This document shows, one piece after another, positions 36,636-44,995 of a stretch of DNA of 48,501 nucleotides. The position numbers and the translations under genes are program-made. Positions within the stretch are counted from its first letter, which is position 1. Every line of letters begins with the position of its first letter. Under the pieces are notes generated by a model. It was given only the letters and a program-made list of their open reading frames with translations, had not been told where the DNA came from and did no database searches. Source of the stretch: an uncultured Lysobacteraceae bacterium (lineage in GTDB: Bacteria; Pseudomonadota; Gammaproteobacteria; Xanthomonadales; Xanthomonadaceae); contig CALCNV010000069.1 in the NCBI GenBank assembly GCA_937897645.1, positions 1 to 48,501 on the forward strand. The letters run 5' to 3'.

Positions 36636-37178
36636 TTAGCGGCGGGGGCGCGGCGCCGCCAGTTCGCGCAGCCGGGCCAGCAGGTCGGCGGGACGCGTGG
36701 GGCTGAGCAGCAACAGTCCACCATCGCGGAGCGGTAAGACCAGCACGCGGGACCGGTCGGTGACCAGGCAGAATGCTTTGTTGAGGTTGCGCAACCGGAA
36801 ATGCCCCGCTTGCAAGCCGGGCAGTGCGAAGCCGTTGGTCTTCAGTCCGGGCTTGTACTCCGTGTGTTCGTCCAGGCTGACGACGCGCGCCTTGTCCAGG
36901 TCGATGGCGTCGATCGCCAGTTTCCTGCCATAGAGCGTGGCCTGGACCTGCAGCTCGCGGTTATCCAGCAGGATGCGCTGGCGGCGCATGGCCCAGCTCA
37001 GGCAGGCGCCGACCAGCAGCACGAAGGGCACCACCAGCCATGCCCACGGAGCAGGTGTCTGCGAAGGCATCAACATGACCGGCACCAGTGCGCCGATGGC
37101 CAGCAGCATCGGGATCCACAGCCACCACCAGACGTGTGGGCTCATGGGGGCGACTGGGAATTCCTGTCGTTGTTGCAT
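36636..37178 (-). CDS. Membrane protein with a bacterial PH-like domain
   Basis: 180 residues. Two membrane segments (VWWWLWIPMLLAIGALVPV and WLVVPFVLLVGACLSWAM) precede a beta-rich domain (about 75-175) of the bPH type (RILLDNRELQVQATLYGRKLAID split, ARVVSLDEHTEY, FRLRNLNKAFCLVTD). Function unknown. ATG 37178 has GAGG eight nt upstream; a TTG at 37181 is the alternative. Last or next-to-last gene of the SPFH operon, 10 nt after the hydrolase. Confidence 0.7.
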   Translation of the reverse strand: MQQRQEFPVAPMSPHVWWWLWIPMLLAIGALVPVMLMPSQTPAPWAWLVVPFVLLVGACLSWAMRRQRILLDNRELQVQATLYGRKLAIDAIDLDKARVVSLDEHTEYKPGLKTNGFALPGLQAGHFRLRNLNKAFCLVTDRSRVLVLPLRDGGLLLLSPTRPADLLARLRELAAPRPRR

Positions 37179-37188
37179 CAAGGTGTCC

Positions 37189-38487
37189 TCAATGGGCCAG
37201 GATCCAGGCGGCCGTGTCGGCGATCAGCTGCGCATCGACATGGCCTTGCTGGTTGTATTCGGCCAACGAGCCCGGGTCTTGGCCGGCGATGCCGAGGTGG
37301 TTGAGCGCGGGATAGTGCTTGAAGGTGGCGCGTGGATCGGACGCGAGCTGCTTGTTCCACAACGTCCAGTCGGCATCCACCACCTGGAAATCGCGGCCAC
37401 CCTGCAGCAACAGCATGGGCAGTTGCAGTTGGCGTGCGTCGGCTACGGGATCGATCGCGTCGAACGCGCGCCAGTAGTGCGCGGGCAGGCCGAGTGGCGT
37501 GTCCTTGTCGGCGACGACGGCATCGCTACGGACGTTGTCGATCTTCTGCTGCAGGTCATCCAGGAATTGCTGTTCGTTGGCGTCGATCTTGCCGTCTGCA
37601 TTGAGCAGGTAGTGGTTCTGTTCCGGAAGGAGAGTGAGCAGGGAGCGCGCAGGCGCGGCCAGCAGGATAAGCCCGGCAGCATGTCCCGATTTTTCTGCGA
37701 TGCGCGGTGCCAGCATGCCGCCCTGGCTGTGGCCCAGCACGAACACGCGATCCTGGTCGATGCCCGGCGCAACGCGCAGCGCCGCCACGGCGGCCACGGC
37801 GTCGTTGGTGGTTTCCTCATCCATCGTGTAGGTGCCGCTGGCGAAATCCTGCGGACGCGCCTTCGTGCGCTTCTCATAGCGCAGTACGGCAATGCCCTGT
37901 TCGGCAAGCCCGCGTGCAATGTCCAGGAATGGGCGATTGGGACCGATGGTTTCGTCGCGGTCGTGCGGACCGGAGCCGTGGACCAGCACCACGGCGGGCA
38001 CTTTGCCTGCCGCGGTTGGCATGGCCAGGGTGCCGGGCAGGTCGCCTACCGGGAACTCGCTTTCACGGAAGCCGGCGTTGGCCGCCGGTGCGGCCGCTGG
38101 CGCAGGAGGCGCAGGCTGGATCATGAAGCCCGCGATCTTGCCGTCGGCGTTGATCGCGATCTTCGCGACCAGGGCAGCCTTGGCGTAGTGAAGTGGCACG
38201 TCAACCACGCGCATCCCCGCCTGCTCTTGCACCTGTGCGGTACCACGTCCTTGCGCAGCGCCGACCTGGAGCGGCAACGACTCCCAGATTTGCTGCAGCT
38301 TGTCGGCGGGCACGGCAGCGGCCATTTCCGTGGTGAACATGGCTTCAGCCTGCGTGTATTCCGCTGCATCCATGTGATCCAGCAAACGTGCCGCCGTGGT
38401 TTCCGCAGGACTGGCGGCGTGCGCGGCGAATGGTGCCGTTATCGCAAGCAGCCAGGTTGCGAACACGATGGCGAATGGCTTCTTCAT
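37189..38487 (-). CDS. Secreted alpha/beta hydrolase with N-terminal DUF3887-like domain
   Basis: 432 residues: signal peptide (MKKPFAIVFATWLLAI, cleavage after AAHA), a DUF3887-like domain (28-125), an Ala/Pro linker, and a serine hydrolase domain with VLVHGSGPHDRDE (oxyanion region), the nucleophile S254 in VLGHSQGG, and a late His in ALNHLG. It resembles periplasmic esterases or peptidase-like hydrolases of the S9/S33 group; substrate unknown. It lies 33 nt after the DUF4177 gene in the SPFH operon. Confidence 0.85.
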   Translation of the reverse strand: MKKPFAIVFATWLLAITAPFAAHAASPAETTAARLLDHMDAAEYTQAEAMFTTEMAAAVPADKLQQIWESLPLQVGAAQGRGTAQVQEQAGMRVVDVPLHYAKAALVAKIAINADGKIAGFMIQPAPPAPAAAPAANAGFRESEFPVGDLPGTLAMPTAAGKVPAVVLVHGSGPHDRDETIGPNRPFLDIARGLAEQGIAVLRYEKRTKARPQDFASGTYTMDEETTNDAVAAVAALRVAPGIDQDRVFVLGHSQGGMLAPRIAEKSGHAAGLILLAAPARSLLTLLPEQNHYLLNADGKIDANEQQFLDDLQQKIDNVRSDAVVADKDTPLGLPAHYWRAFDAIDPVADARQLQLPMLLLQGGRDFQVVDADWTLWNKQLASDPRATFKHYPALNHLGIAGQDPGSLAEYNQQGHVDAQLIADTAAWILAH

Positions 38488-38519
38488 TGCTGGTTCCTTC
38501 TGGAATTCACGCGCACGGG

Positions 38520-38699
38520 TCAAGCCGGTTTCTTGAGGAACAGCCGGATCGAGTCCGCGGCTTCCGCATGCGAGGCGTTCACCAGTTCCCAGCCTTGCTG
38601 GCCAAGGCGACTCAATTCTTCCTGCGCCCGCTCGGTCATGGATTTTCCGAACAGTTGCACTTTCACTTCGACCACCTGGTAACTCCATCGACTGCTCAT
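38520..38699 (-). CDS. DUF4177 small protein
   Basis: 59 residues: WSYQVVEVKVQLFGK, a helical middle (ERAQEELSRLGQQGWELV) and a final strand (SIRLFLKKP). The GWELV motif and size fit DUF4177. It overlaps the RHH gene stop (ATGA at 38696-38699), so the two are translated together. Cytoplasmic; function unknown. Confidence 0.75.
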   Translation of the reverse strand: MSSRWSYQVVEVKVQLFGKSMTERAQEELSRLGQQGWELVNASHAEAADSIRLFLKKPA

Positions 38700-38875
38700 G
38701 CTTTTTTCTCCTTTTCCTCTTTCTGTTTCGGCAATCGCCCCGCCTTGCGCAACGCATCGCGCAGTACGTACTCGATCTGCGCGTTCAACGAACGCAGCTC
38801 GTCATCCGACCACTGCTGGGTGGCCTTGAGTACGTCGGCGCTGATGCGCAGCGGGTAGGCTTTTTTCTCTGTCAC
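38696..38875 (-). CDS. Arc-type ribbon-helix-helix DNA-binding protein
   Basis: 59 residues. KAYPLRISADVLKATQQW supplies the ribbon strand (YPLRIS) and first helix, DDELRSLNAQIEYVLRDAL the second helix and dimer interface, and the Lys/Glu-rich tail follows. SLNAQIEYVLRDAL is typical of Arc/MetJ-family proteins that sit beside SPFH genes. It probably binds the palindrome in the operon promoter (39810-39826). The start is GTG 38875, weakly supported, 22 nt after the SPFH stop. Confidence 0.75.
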   Translation of the reverse strand: MTEKKAYPLRISADVLKATQQWSDDELRSLNAQIEYVLRDALRKAGRLPKQKEEKEKKA

Positions 38876-38896
38876 GTCAGTGCCCGGCGAGCCGGC

Positions 38897-39781
38897 TCAG
38901 TACACCGAGCCGGTGTTGAGCACGGGTTGCGGGCCGCGGTCGCCGCACAGCACCACCAGCAGGTTGCTGACCATCTGCGCCTTGCGCTCTTCGTCCAGCT
39001 GCACCACGTTGTTCTTCTGCAGCTCGGCCAGGGCCATTTCCACCATGCCCACCGCACCCGCGACGATCAGCGTGCGTGCGGCGATGACCGCGCTGGCCTG
39101 CTGGCGCTGCAACATGGCCTGCGCGATTTCCGGCGCGTAGGCGAGGTGGCTGATGCGTGCGTCCAGTACATGCACGCCGGCATCGGCCAGGCGTTCCTGC
39201 AGTTCGTCACGCAGGTGTTGCGAGACCTCGGCGGCATGGCTGCGCAGGGCGAGCTTGCCGTCTTCGTGCTGGTCGTAGGGATAGCTGGTGGCCATGGTGC
39301 GCACGGCGGACTCGGCCTGGATGTGCACGAAGCTCTCGTAGTCCTCCACGTTGTAGACGGCCTCGGCCGAGTCCACCACCTGCCACACGATCACCGCGGC
39401 GATTTCGATGGGGCTGCCATCCAGCTCGTTGACCTTGAGGCGGCCACTTTCGAAATTGCGCACGCGCTGGCTGACTTTCTTCTTGCTGAAGAAGGGGTTG
39501 TTCCAGCGCAGGCCGTTGTCCTTCACCGTGCCCACGTACTTGCCGAACAGGCTCAGGACGGCGGCCTGGTTCGGCTGCACGGTGTAGAGGCCAATCAGGC
39601 TCAGGAAGGCGATCAGGCCGACTACGATGCCGGCGATGACCAGCAACCCTGATGCGATCCCCTGGGTCTTGGGATTGGGGCCGATGCCGCTGAAAAACAG
39701 CCAGCCGGCCAGCAGGCTGACGGCCAGCAGGCCGAGCAGGAAGGGAATGCCGGGAAGTGAGCGGTACGGGATTTCTTTCAT
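38897..39781 (-). CDS. SPFH/band-7 domain membrane protein
   Basis: 294 residues. Two N-terminal membrane segments (11-31 and 42-64) lead into a band-7 domain starting at LYTVQPNQAAVLSLFGKYVGT and including RWNNPFFSKKKVS, VIVWQVVDS and a C-terminal coiled helix (LADAGVHVLDARISHLAYAPEIA split, MLQRQQASAVIAART). This is the flotillin/stomatin-like superfamily that scaffolds membrane microdomains and often controls proteases. ATG 39781 follows a promoter with an embedded palindrome. First gene of a probable five- or six-gene operon reaching 36636 or 35811. Confidence 0.92.
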   Translation of the reverse strand: MKEIPYRSLPGIPFLLGLLAVSLLAGWLFFSGIGPNPKTQGIASGLLVIAGIVVGLIAFLSLIGLYTVQPNQAAVLSLFGKYVGTVKDNGLRWNNPFFSKKKVSQRVRNFESGRLKVNELDGSPIEIAAVIVWQVVDSAEAVYNVEDYESFVHIQAESAVRTMATSYPYDQHEDGKLALRSHAAEVSQHLRDELQERLADAGVHVLDARISHLAYAPEIAQAMLQRQQASAVIAARTLIVAGAVGMVEMALAELQKNNVVQLDEERKAQMVSNLLVVLCGDRGPQPVLNTGSVY

Positions 39782-39807
39782 GGTGGCGTCCTCTGGGTTC
39801 GGAATTT

Positions 39808-39835
39808 AAGATATCAAATTGATATCAGATGTCAA
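39808..39835 (-). promoter_or_regulatory. SPFH operon promoter with an operator in the spacer
   Basis: Minus strand: -35 TTGACA (39830-39835, perfect), a 16-bp spacer and -10 TATCTT (39808-39813). GATATCAA-A-TTGATATC, a perfect 17-bp palindrome (39810-39826), fills the spacer and overlaps the -10 box. A repressor bound there would block RNA polymerase. The RHH protein of the same operon is the natural candidate. Confidence 0.75.
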
Positions 39836-39893
39836 CAGCCTATAGGAGTGAGGGGGAAGGAGTGAGGAGTGAGGCATATCTCCAGGAAATCCC

Positions 39894-39974
39894 TGTGTGG
39901 GAGCGGCGTCCCGCCGCGAGCTCTTTGGCTCCAACTCCCAGCAAAAGCTCGCGGCGGGACGCCGCTCCCACACA
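39894..39974. repeat. REP pair (family D1) between the SPFH operon and purT
   Basis: GTGTGGGAGCGGCGTCCCGC and CGCGAGCT, inverted at the right. Near copy at 47054-47137. Confidence 0.85.
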
Positions 39975-40082
39975 CCGCTTCTGCCGCCCTTCCCGTAATT
40001 GGTGGGGAGCAGATGCCTGCTTTCCTCACTATTGCGGCCGCAGGCCAATAAAATGGCGAACCACACTCCACAGGATTACCGC

Positions 40083-41267
40083 ATGACCACCCTCGGCACG
40101 CCGCTTTCCCCGCACGCGACCCGCGTGCTGTTGCTCGGATCCGGCGAACTGGGCAAGGAAGTCGCGCTGGAGCTGCAGCGCTTCGGGGTGGAGGTGATTG
40201 CCGCCGACCGCTATGCCGATGCGCCTGCCATGCAGGCCGCGCACCGTTCCCACGTACTGGACATGCTGGATCCGCAGGCGCTGCGTGACTTGATCGCCGC
40301 GGAGCAACCGCACCTGGTGGTACCGGAAATCGAGGCCATCCACACGCAGACGCTGGTGGAGCTGGAAAACGAAGGTGTTGTGCAAGTCATTCCCACGGCG
40401 CGCGCCGCGCGCCTGACCATGGACCGCGAAGGCATCCGCCGGCTGGCGGCGGAAACGCTGGGGCTGCCCACGTCGCCGTATCGCTTCGTCGAGTCGCATG
40501 CGGATTACTGCGAGGCCGTCGCGGCCATCGGCTTGCCGTGCGTGGTGAAACCGGTGATGTCATCGTCCGGCAAGGGGCAGAGCACCTTGCGCAGCGAAGC
40601 GGACATCGATGCGGCATGGGACTACGCGCAGACCGGAGGCCGTGCAGGCGCCGGTCGCGTCATCGTGGAAGGCTTCGTCGATTTCGAATACGAAATCACC
40701 CTGCTGACCGTGCGCCATGCCGGCGGCACTTCCTTTTGCGATTCCATCGGCCACTGGCAGAAGGACGGTGACTACCGGGAAAGCTGGCAGCCGCAGCCGA
40801 TGTCCGCGTTGGCGTTGCAGCGATCGCAGCAGATTGCGCAGGCGATCACCGATGATCTCGGCGGGTGGGGTTTGTTCGGCGTCGAACTGTTCGTGAAAGG
40901 CGATGAGGTCTGGTTCAGTGAAGTCTCGCCGCGTCCACATGACACCGGCCTGGTGACGCTGGCATCGCAGGACCTCAGCGAATTCGCGTTGCATGCGCGC
41001 GCCATCCTCGGGCTGCCGATCCCTGCGATCCGCCAGCTCGGTCCGTCGGCCTCGTGCGCGATGCTGGCGCAGGGCCATGGTGTTCCCGTCTTCCACAACG
41101 TGGAAGCCGCGCTGCAGGCTCCCGACAGTGGGCTGCGCCTGTTCGGCAAGCCGCGCGTGGAGGGCCAGCGGCGTGTTGGCGTCACCCTTGCGCGTGGCGA
41201 GAGTGTCGACGCAGCGCGAGCCGTCGCGCGCGATGCGGCGCAGGCGATCACCGTGGAATTGAAATAA
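40083..41267 (+). CDS. purT: Formate-dependent phosphoribosylglycinamide formyltransferase (GAR transformylase 2)
   Basis: 394 residues of the ATP-grasp fold. LLGSGELGKEVALELQRFG is the N-terminal glycine-rich loop; VVPEIEAI, KPVMSSSGKGQS (ATP-binding) and FSEVSPRPHDTG (metal/phosphate) are family motifs. It makes formyl-GAR from GAR, formate and ATP in purine synthesis. ATG 40083 has AGGA nine nt upstream; an in-frame ATG at 40053 gives MANHTPQDYR, less likely. It starts close to the small gene that follows. Confidence 0.96.
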   Translation: MTTLGTPLSPHATRVLLLGSGELGKEVALELQRFGVEVIAADRYADAPAMQAAHRSHVLDMLDPQALRDLIAAEQPHLVVPEIEAIHTQTLVELENEGVVQVIPTARAARLTMDREGIRRLAAETLGLPTSPYRFVESHADYCEAVAAIGLPCVVKPVMSSSGKGQSTLRSEADIDAAWDYAQTGGRAGAGRVIVEGFVDFEYEITLLTVRHAGGTSFCDSIGHWQKDGDYRESWQPQPMSALALQRSQQIAQAITDDLGGWGLFGVELFVKGDEVWFSEVSPRPHDTGLVTLASQDLSEFALHARAILGLPIPAIRQLGPSASCAMLAQGHGVPVFHNVEAALQAPDSGLRLFGKPRVEGQRRVGVTLARGESVDAARAVARDAAQAITVELK

Positions 41268-41280
41268 GGGAACCGAAACG

Positions 41281-41568
41281 ATGAACGGAAACGATGGCTA
41301 CGCGGTATTCCTGTTCCCGCAAGCGCTTGAGTCGCTGGGCGAGGCGATCAAGCCTTACCTGGTCGAAGGGCCAGGTGGCTTGCATGTGCTGTGCAAGGAA
41401 ATTGATACCGCAGGTGCCCTGATCGAAATGACGCTGGAAGGACAGACGGCGGAAGGCGCGCTCGTGCGCATCGAATTGATGGTGCCCGGCAGCATGGTGC
41501 GCATGATCGTGTCGGCGCACAGCGACGGCAGCTTCGGCTTCGGGCCGCGCAAGCCGGTTACCCCGTAG
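41281..41568 (+). CDS. Small conserved protein of unknown function
   Basis: 95 residues, alpha/beta, acidic, no signal: YAVFLFPQALESLGEAIKPYL, then beta strands GLHVLCKEIDTAGALIEMTLE (split at ID) and VRIELMVPGSMVRMIVSAHS. No recognised domain. It begins 13 nt after purT and is probably cotranscribed with it. Confidence 0.65.
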   Translation: MNGNDGYAVFLFPQALESLGEAIKPYLVEGPGGLHVLCKEIDTAGALIEMTLEGQTAEGALVRIELMVPGSMVRMIVSAHSDGSFGFGPRKPVTP

Positions 41569-41570
41569 TG

Positions 41571-41663
41571 GTAGGAGCTGCGCAAGCTGCGACCGTGACC
41601 TGACGGCTTGCGGGGTTCTCTACGGATGCATTAATTCCAGGTCGCAGCTTGCGCAGCTCCTAC
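41571..41663. repeat. REP pair (family E), 3' end of the small gene
   Basis: GTAGGAGCTGCGCAAGCTGCGACC, inverted at the right as GGTCGCAGCTTGCGCAGCTCCTAC. The right head provides CTA (41660-41662), the TAG stop of the EEP gene on the minus strand. Confidence 0.85.
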
Positions 41664-42871
41664 CTCGTGGTGAGGTCCACCCACACCAGGTGATGATCGC
41701 TGCCGTCGGCGATGCTGGATGCTGGATCATTGCTCTGCGGCCAAAACACGCCGCTGCCGGTCGCGGAAAAGCCCACGGACGGAATCACGTAGTCCAGCCG
41801 CATCGCACCCGTCCTGGGGCCGAAATCGCCGGTGACGTGTTCGGGTGAGCCTTTGTGCTGGATGCCCTTCGCCGCATAGGCGCGTGCGATTTCGGCACCA
41901 CCCGCGCTGCGTGGCGTGGGCATGCGCAAGACGCGCGGCTGTTCCAGCAATTCCACAATGGCGTCGTGGCGGCCGTCGCCGTCGGCCGGATCGTTGTTCA
42001 GGTCGCCGGCGATCACGAAGCGCGCTTCGCCGGCCAGTCCACCACAGCGTCCACGGTCGTCGCACAGCCACGGCTTGTCGCCGGGCGAAAGGTATTCCGA
42101 CCAGAGGCGGATTTCGTCGTGGTTGCGATTGCCGTTGCGATCCTCGGGGCCATCGAACACGGGCGGGGTAGGGTGCGAGACTAAGAAATGCACGGTGCCG
42201 TGTGGCGTTTGCACCGGCACGTCCCAATGCGATTTGGAGGACAGGCGCAGCTGTTTCCATATCTTGTCTGGATAGAAGTATTTGCGCGAGGCCGGATCGA
42301 TGGGATGCAGCGCGTCCGGCATCGTGCTCCAGCGCAGGTGCTGGAAGGTGCGCACCTGCGCGTCATCGATGGGGTATTTCGACAGGACCAACATCCCGTA
42401 CTGGCCAGGATGCAATCCATACCCCCATGCATCGTTGCCACGCGCGCGACCCGTTCCGCCGGCCTCGCCATTGCCATCCAGGTCCAGGCCGCTGGGAACG
42501 CCCGTATTGACCGGCGCCAGGTAACGGTACGGATAACTCAGCGCTTCACCGCCACCGGCTTGCTCGGCTTCCAGGTATTTCTTCTGGAACAGGTCGGCAG
42601 CGCGGTGCGCATCGTCGTAGTCGAATTCGTTGAGCAGCACCAGGTCAGGCCGTACCTGCCGCAGCACGGCGGCGATTTTGGCAGCGTGTGCGCTGTCACC
42701 TTCCAGCTCGCGGATCAGGCCACCGGCTTCATCCTTGAATAGCGAGGTGTTGTAGGTGGCGACGCGCATGGCGGGCTCCTCGGTGGCGCCGGCAGGGTCG
42801 CCGTGTACGCGGACCTGCACGCAGGCGGCCAGGGTGGAGAACAGCAACAGCGAGGTCAGGAATTTGTGCAT
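41660..42871 (-). CDS. Endonuclease/exonuclease/phosphatase-family lipoprotein
   Basis: 403 residues. MHKFLTSLLLFSTLAAC is a lipoprotein signal with lipobox LAAC. The EEP fold landmarks are MRVATYNTSL, LVLLNEFDYDD (metal Glu), FLVSHPTPP, VIAGDLNNDPADG and SDHHLVWVDL (catalytic Asp/His). It probably hydrolyses a phosphodiester or phosphomonoester outside the cytoplasm. Its stop codon lies in the REP at 41571-41663. ATG 42871 begins the lipoprotein signal; the frame opens to 42910. Confidence 0.85.
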   Translation of the reverse strand: MHKFLTSLLLFSTLAACVQVRVHGDPAGATEEPAMRVATYNTSLFKDEAGGLIRELEGDSAHAAKIAAVLRQVRPDLVLLNEFDYDDAHRAADLFQKKYLEAEQAGGGEALSYPYRYLAPVNTGVPSGLDLDGNGEAGGTGRARGNDAWGYGLHPGQYGMLVLSKYPIDDAQVRTFQHLRWSTMPDALHPIDPASRKYFYPDKIWKQLRLSSKSHWDVPVQTPHGTVHFLVSHPTPPVFDGPEDRNGNRNHDEIRLWSEYLSPGDKPWLCDDRGRCGGLAGEARFVIAGDLNNDPADGDGRHDAIVELLEQPRVLRMPTPRSAGGAEIARAYAAKGIQHKGSPEHVTGDFGPRTGAMRLDYVIPSVGFSATGSGVFWPQSNDPASSIADGSDHHLVWVDLTTR

Positions 42872-42908
42872 GCCCGATTCTGGCATGGATGGATGCAAGG
42901 GTAATGAC

Positions 42909-42941
42909 AAAAAAGACAGCGCCCCGGTTTCCCGGGGCGCT
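42909..42941 (-). terminator. Terminator between the lipoprotein and EEP genes
   Basis: Minus-strand AGCGCCCCGG/CCGGGGCGCT stem with GAAA loop, then GTCTTTTTT (plus-strand A at 42909-42914). Confidence 0.85.
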
Positions 42942-42978
42942 GGCAGGGCTTAACGACGAGGTAAAGCCCGGATCGAAC

Positions 42979-43389
42979 TCAGAACGTGCAGCCCATGGCG
43001 CCGAAGCTGGCCTTGGCCTGGTCCATCGCGGTCTTGCACTGGGCCGCCAATGCGGATTTGTCGGTGACGGCCGCCCAACCGGCTTTCGATTGCTCGATGC
43101 CCTGCCTCATCATGTCGCGCTGCGCCTCGGGCACTTTGTCGCTGATGCAGGCATAGACCTTGTTGAGGTAGTCATCGCATTCCGGCACGCCAGTGTTGAC
43201 GGCGATGGTGCCATCGGTGGCAACGGCAGGCGCGGTCTCGACTGCGGGTGCGGTTTCGACTGCAGGTGCAGATTCCGAGGTGGTTGCTTCGGTGGCGGGT
43301 GCTGCAGTTTCAGCGGGCTTGTCGGCAGGTTTGCAGGCAGCCAGCGACAGTGCGGCCGCAGCGGCCAGGAAAACGACGTTCAACTTCAT
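42979..43389 (-). CDS. Small lipoprotein with Ala/Glu-rich linker
   Basis: 136 residues. Signal MKLNVVFLAAAAALSLAAC (lipobox LAAC), then an Ala/Glu/Thr-rich linker with a repeated SAPAVETAPAVETAPAV unit, and a helical C-terminal domain with Cys pairs (ECDDYLNKVYACI, AAQCKTAMDQ, GAMGC). Function unknown; it shares its style with the 8200-8478 lipoprotein. ATG 43389 has a GGAG nine nt upstream. Confidence 0.75.
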   Translation of the reverse strand: MKLNVVFLAAAAALSLAACKPADKPAETAAPATEATTSESAPAVETAPAVETAPAVATDGTIAVNTGVPECDDYLNKVYACISDKVPEAQRDMMRQGIEQSKAGWAAVTDKSALAAQCKTAMDQAKASFGAMGCTF

Positions 43390-43534
43390 GCAAGGCTCCA
43401 TTGCTTTCAGGGTGACTCACTGTTTTGCGGCCGGATATCCGTACCGCAGTCCGTGCAAACCCAGCGCATGTGCGGGCTGGTTCGCAACGGGCGCGCAATG
43501 CTCGCATGTCGTGAAAATACCTGTGTTCCAATCC

Positions 43535-44263
43535 TCACATTCCAGTCATCAAGACCCAGCGCCTTCCATCAAATACTTCCAATGGCTGGAAGCGGCGTTT
43601 GTAGTCCATCTTCACGTGGTCCTTGATCCAGTAGCCCAGGTACAAGTGCCGGCGTCCTTCGCGCTTCGCCCATTCCAGTTGGCGCAGGATGGCCAGCGTG
43701 CCCAGGCTGCGACGTTCCAGGTCCGGGTCGAAGAAGGTATAGACGGCAGAGAATGCATCCGGCGTCACATCAGTGACTGCAACCGCGATGAGGCGGCCGT
43801 GTTCGCGCAATTCCAGGAAGCGGCCCTCCGACCAGCTGCCCACCAGGAACTGGTCAAACTCGACCCCGCCGTGGTCGTCCATGCCGCCGTCGCGATGGCG
43901 TGAAGCCAGGTAGCGTCGATAGAGCGCGAGGTGCTCATCGGTGCGCTCGGGCGCAACGATGCGTGCTTCGACCTCCACGTTGCGTGCAGCGCAACGGCGC
44001 TGGCTGCGATCGGGTTTGAATGCGTGTGCGGGAATGCGTACCGCGACGCACGCACGGCAGCCTTCGCAATGTGGCCGATAGACGAGATCGCCCGAGCGGC
44101 GGAAACCCCAGCTGAGGGCCATGGGGTAGAACGTGGCCAAGCGCGGATCGCGCGGGTCCAGTACCAGGTCGCGCGCTATCAGGCCGGGCCAGTAGCCGCA
44201 GGGGTGTTCGCCGGTGTGGAACAGGCGCAGGTCGTCGGCGTTGGGAGTCGTATCGGTGCCCAT
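43535..44263 (-). CDS. bpt: Arginyl-tRNA--protein transferase (Bpt)
   Basis: 242 residues. FHTGEHPCGYWPG, LVYRPHCEGCRACVAVRIPA (metal-site Cys pair) and LYLGYWIKDHVKMDYKRRF are the bacterial Bpt/Ate family signatures. It adds leucine (Bpt) to N-terminal Asp/Glu residues in the bacterial N-end rule, feeding ClpS/ClpAP. The PAP2-like gene starts upstream, its stop 4 nt from the bpt ATG, so the two form an operon. Confidence 0.94.
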   Translation of the reverse strand: MGTDTTPNADDLRLFHTGEHPCGYWPGLIARDLVLDPRDPRLATFYPMALSWGFRRSGDLVYRPHCEGCRACVAVRIPAHAFKPDRSQRRCAARNVEVEARIVAPERTDEHLALYRRYLASRHRDGGMDDHGGVEFDQFLVGSWSEGRFLELREHGRLIAVAVTDVTPDAFSAVYTFFDPDLERRSLGTLAILRQLEWAKREGRRHLYLGYWIKDHVKMDYKRRFQPLEVFDGRRWVLMTGM

Positions 44264-44266
44264 GTT

Positions 44267-44851
44267 TCAGCCCGCCACGCCGGGGCTGGCCAGCAAGTAG
44301 GCGACACCTGCCGCTGCGCCGGCGCACGTGCCTGCGAGCAAATCACGCAGGACGTGGCGCTGCAGGCGCAAGCGCGACCACGCCACTGCCGCCGCAAAAA
44401 CCAGGCCGAACACAGCTGCCTTCCACGACAGCACATGGAGCAGGAAAACGGCAAACACCACGAAGGCCATGTGCAGTGAAAGCTTGCACCAGCGTGCAGT
44501 CAGCATCGCCACCGCCACCATCGCCGCCGAGAGGCCCAGCCCGAGTGCAAGTTCGCGTGGCATGCCGGTGGAAACGGCCAGTACGGCCGAGACCAGTAGT
44601 GCGACCAGCAGGAAGCGGTTGAGCGACTTGCGCTCCTCCTGGTTGCTGGCATCCACGTGCGCCCATTGCCCGCGCCGTACCTGGAGTTTCGAGTAGGCCA
44701 TCACCACGGCAGCGAACACGATGAAGCCCACGCCCATCCAAAGGACATCCCCTGTGCCGCCGCGGCCTGTCGCCAACACCAGCATCACCAGCGGCAGCAC
44801 CAGCATCGGGTGACCAAGGATGGAAACGGCGCGGGCCACGGCATGGGTCAT
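44267..44851 (-). CDS. PAP2-superfamily membrane phosphatase-like protein
   Basis: 194 residues with about six membrane helices. HMAFVVFAVFLLHVL and LRLQRHVLRDLLAGTCAGAA resemble PAP2 motifs 2 and 3 (SGH replaced by LHM; RHxxxD present), so catalysis is uncertain. Probably lipid-phosphate-related. The frame continues upstream to 45244, but ATG 44851 (MTHAVARAVSIL) is the first start that makes sense. Upstream member of the bpt operon. Confidence 0.72.
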   Translation of the reverse strand: MTHAVARAVSILGHPMLVLPLVMLVLATGRGGTGDVLWMGVGFIVFAAVVMAYSKLQVRRGQWAHVDASNQEERKSLNRFLLVALLVSAVLAVSTGMPRELALGLGLSAAMVAVAMLTARWCKLSLHMAFVVFAVFLLHVLSWKAAVFGLVFAAAVAWSRLRLQRHVLRDLLAGTCAGAAAGVAYLLASPGVAG

Positions 44852-44921
44852 GTGCCCAGCATACTGCGCGAGGCGGATCGCGTGGGTTGCGACTGTCCGC
44901 TGGATGAATGCGGGCGCATGG

Positions 44922-44954
44922 CGGTCAACCACCTTCGTGCCGGGGCGTTGACCG
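44922..44954. promoter_or_regulatory. Inverted repeat between divergent PAP2 and EF-hand genes
   Basis: CGGTCAAC at 44922-44929 and GTTGACCG at 44947-44954, a perfect 8-bp dyad separated by 17 nt, 42 nt before the EF-hand ATG. Operator-like spacing; the binding protein is unknown. Confidence 0.4.
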
Positions 44955-44995
44955 TGCCAGTGGCGAGAACGCGCCACTCCCCTCAGGAGAACCAC

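Noticed and set aside
38520..38875. Toxin-antitoxin pair formed by the RHH and DUF4177 proteins
   Set aside because: RHH proteins can be antitoxins, but DUF4177 is not a toxin fold and both genes lie inside a larger operon with an SPFH gene.
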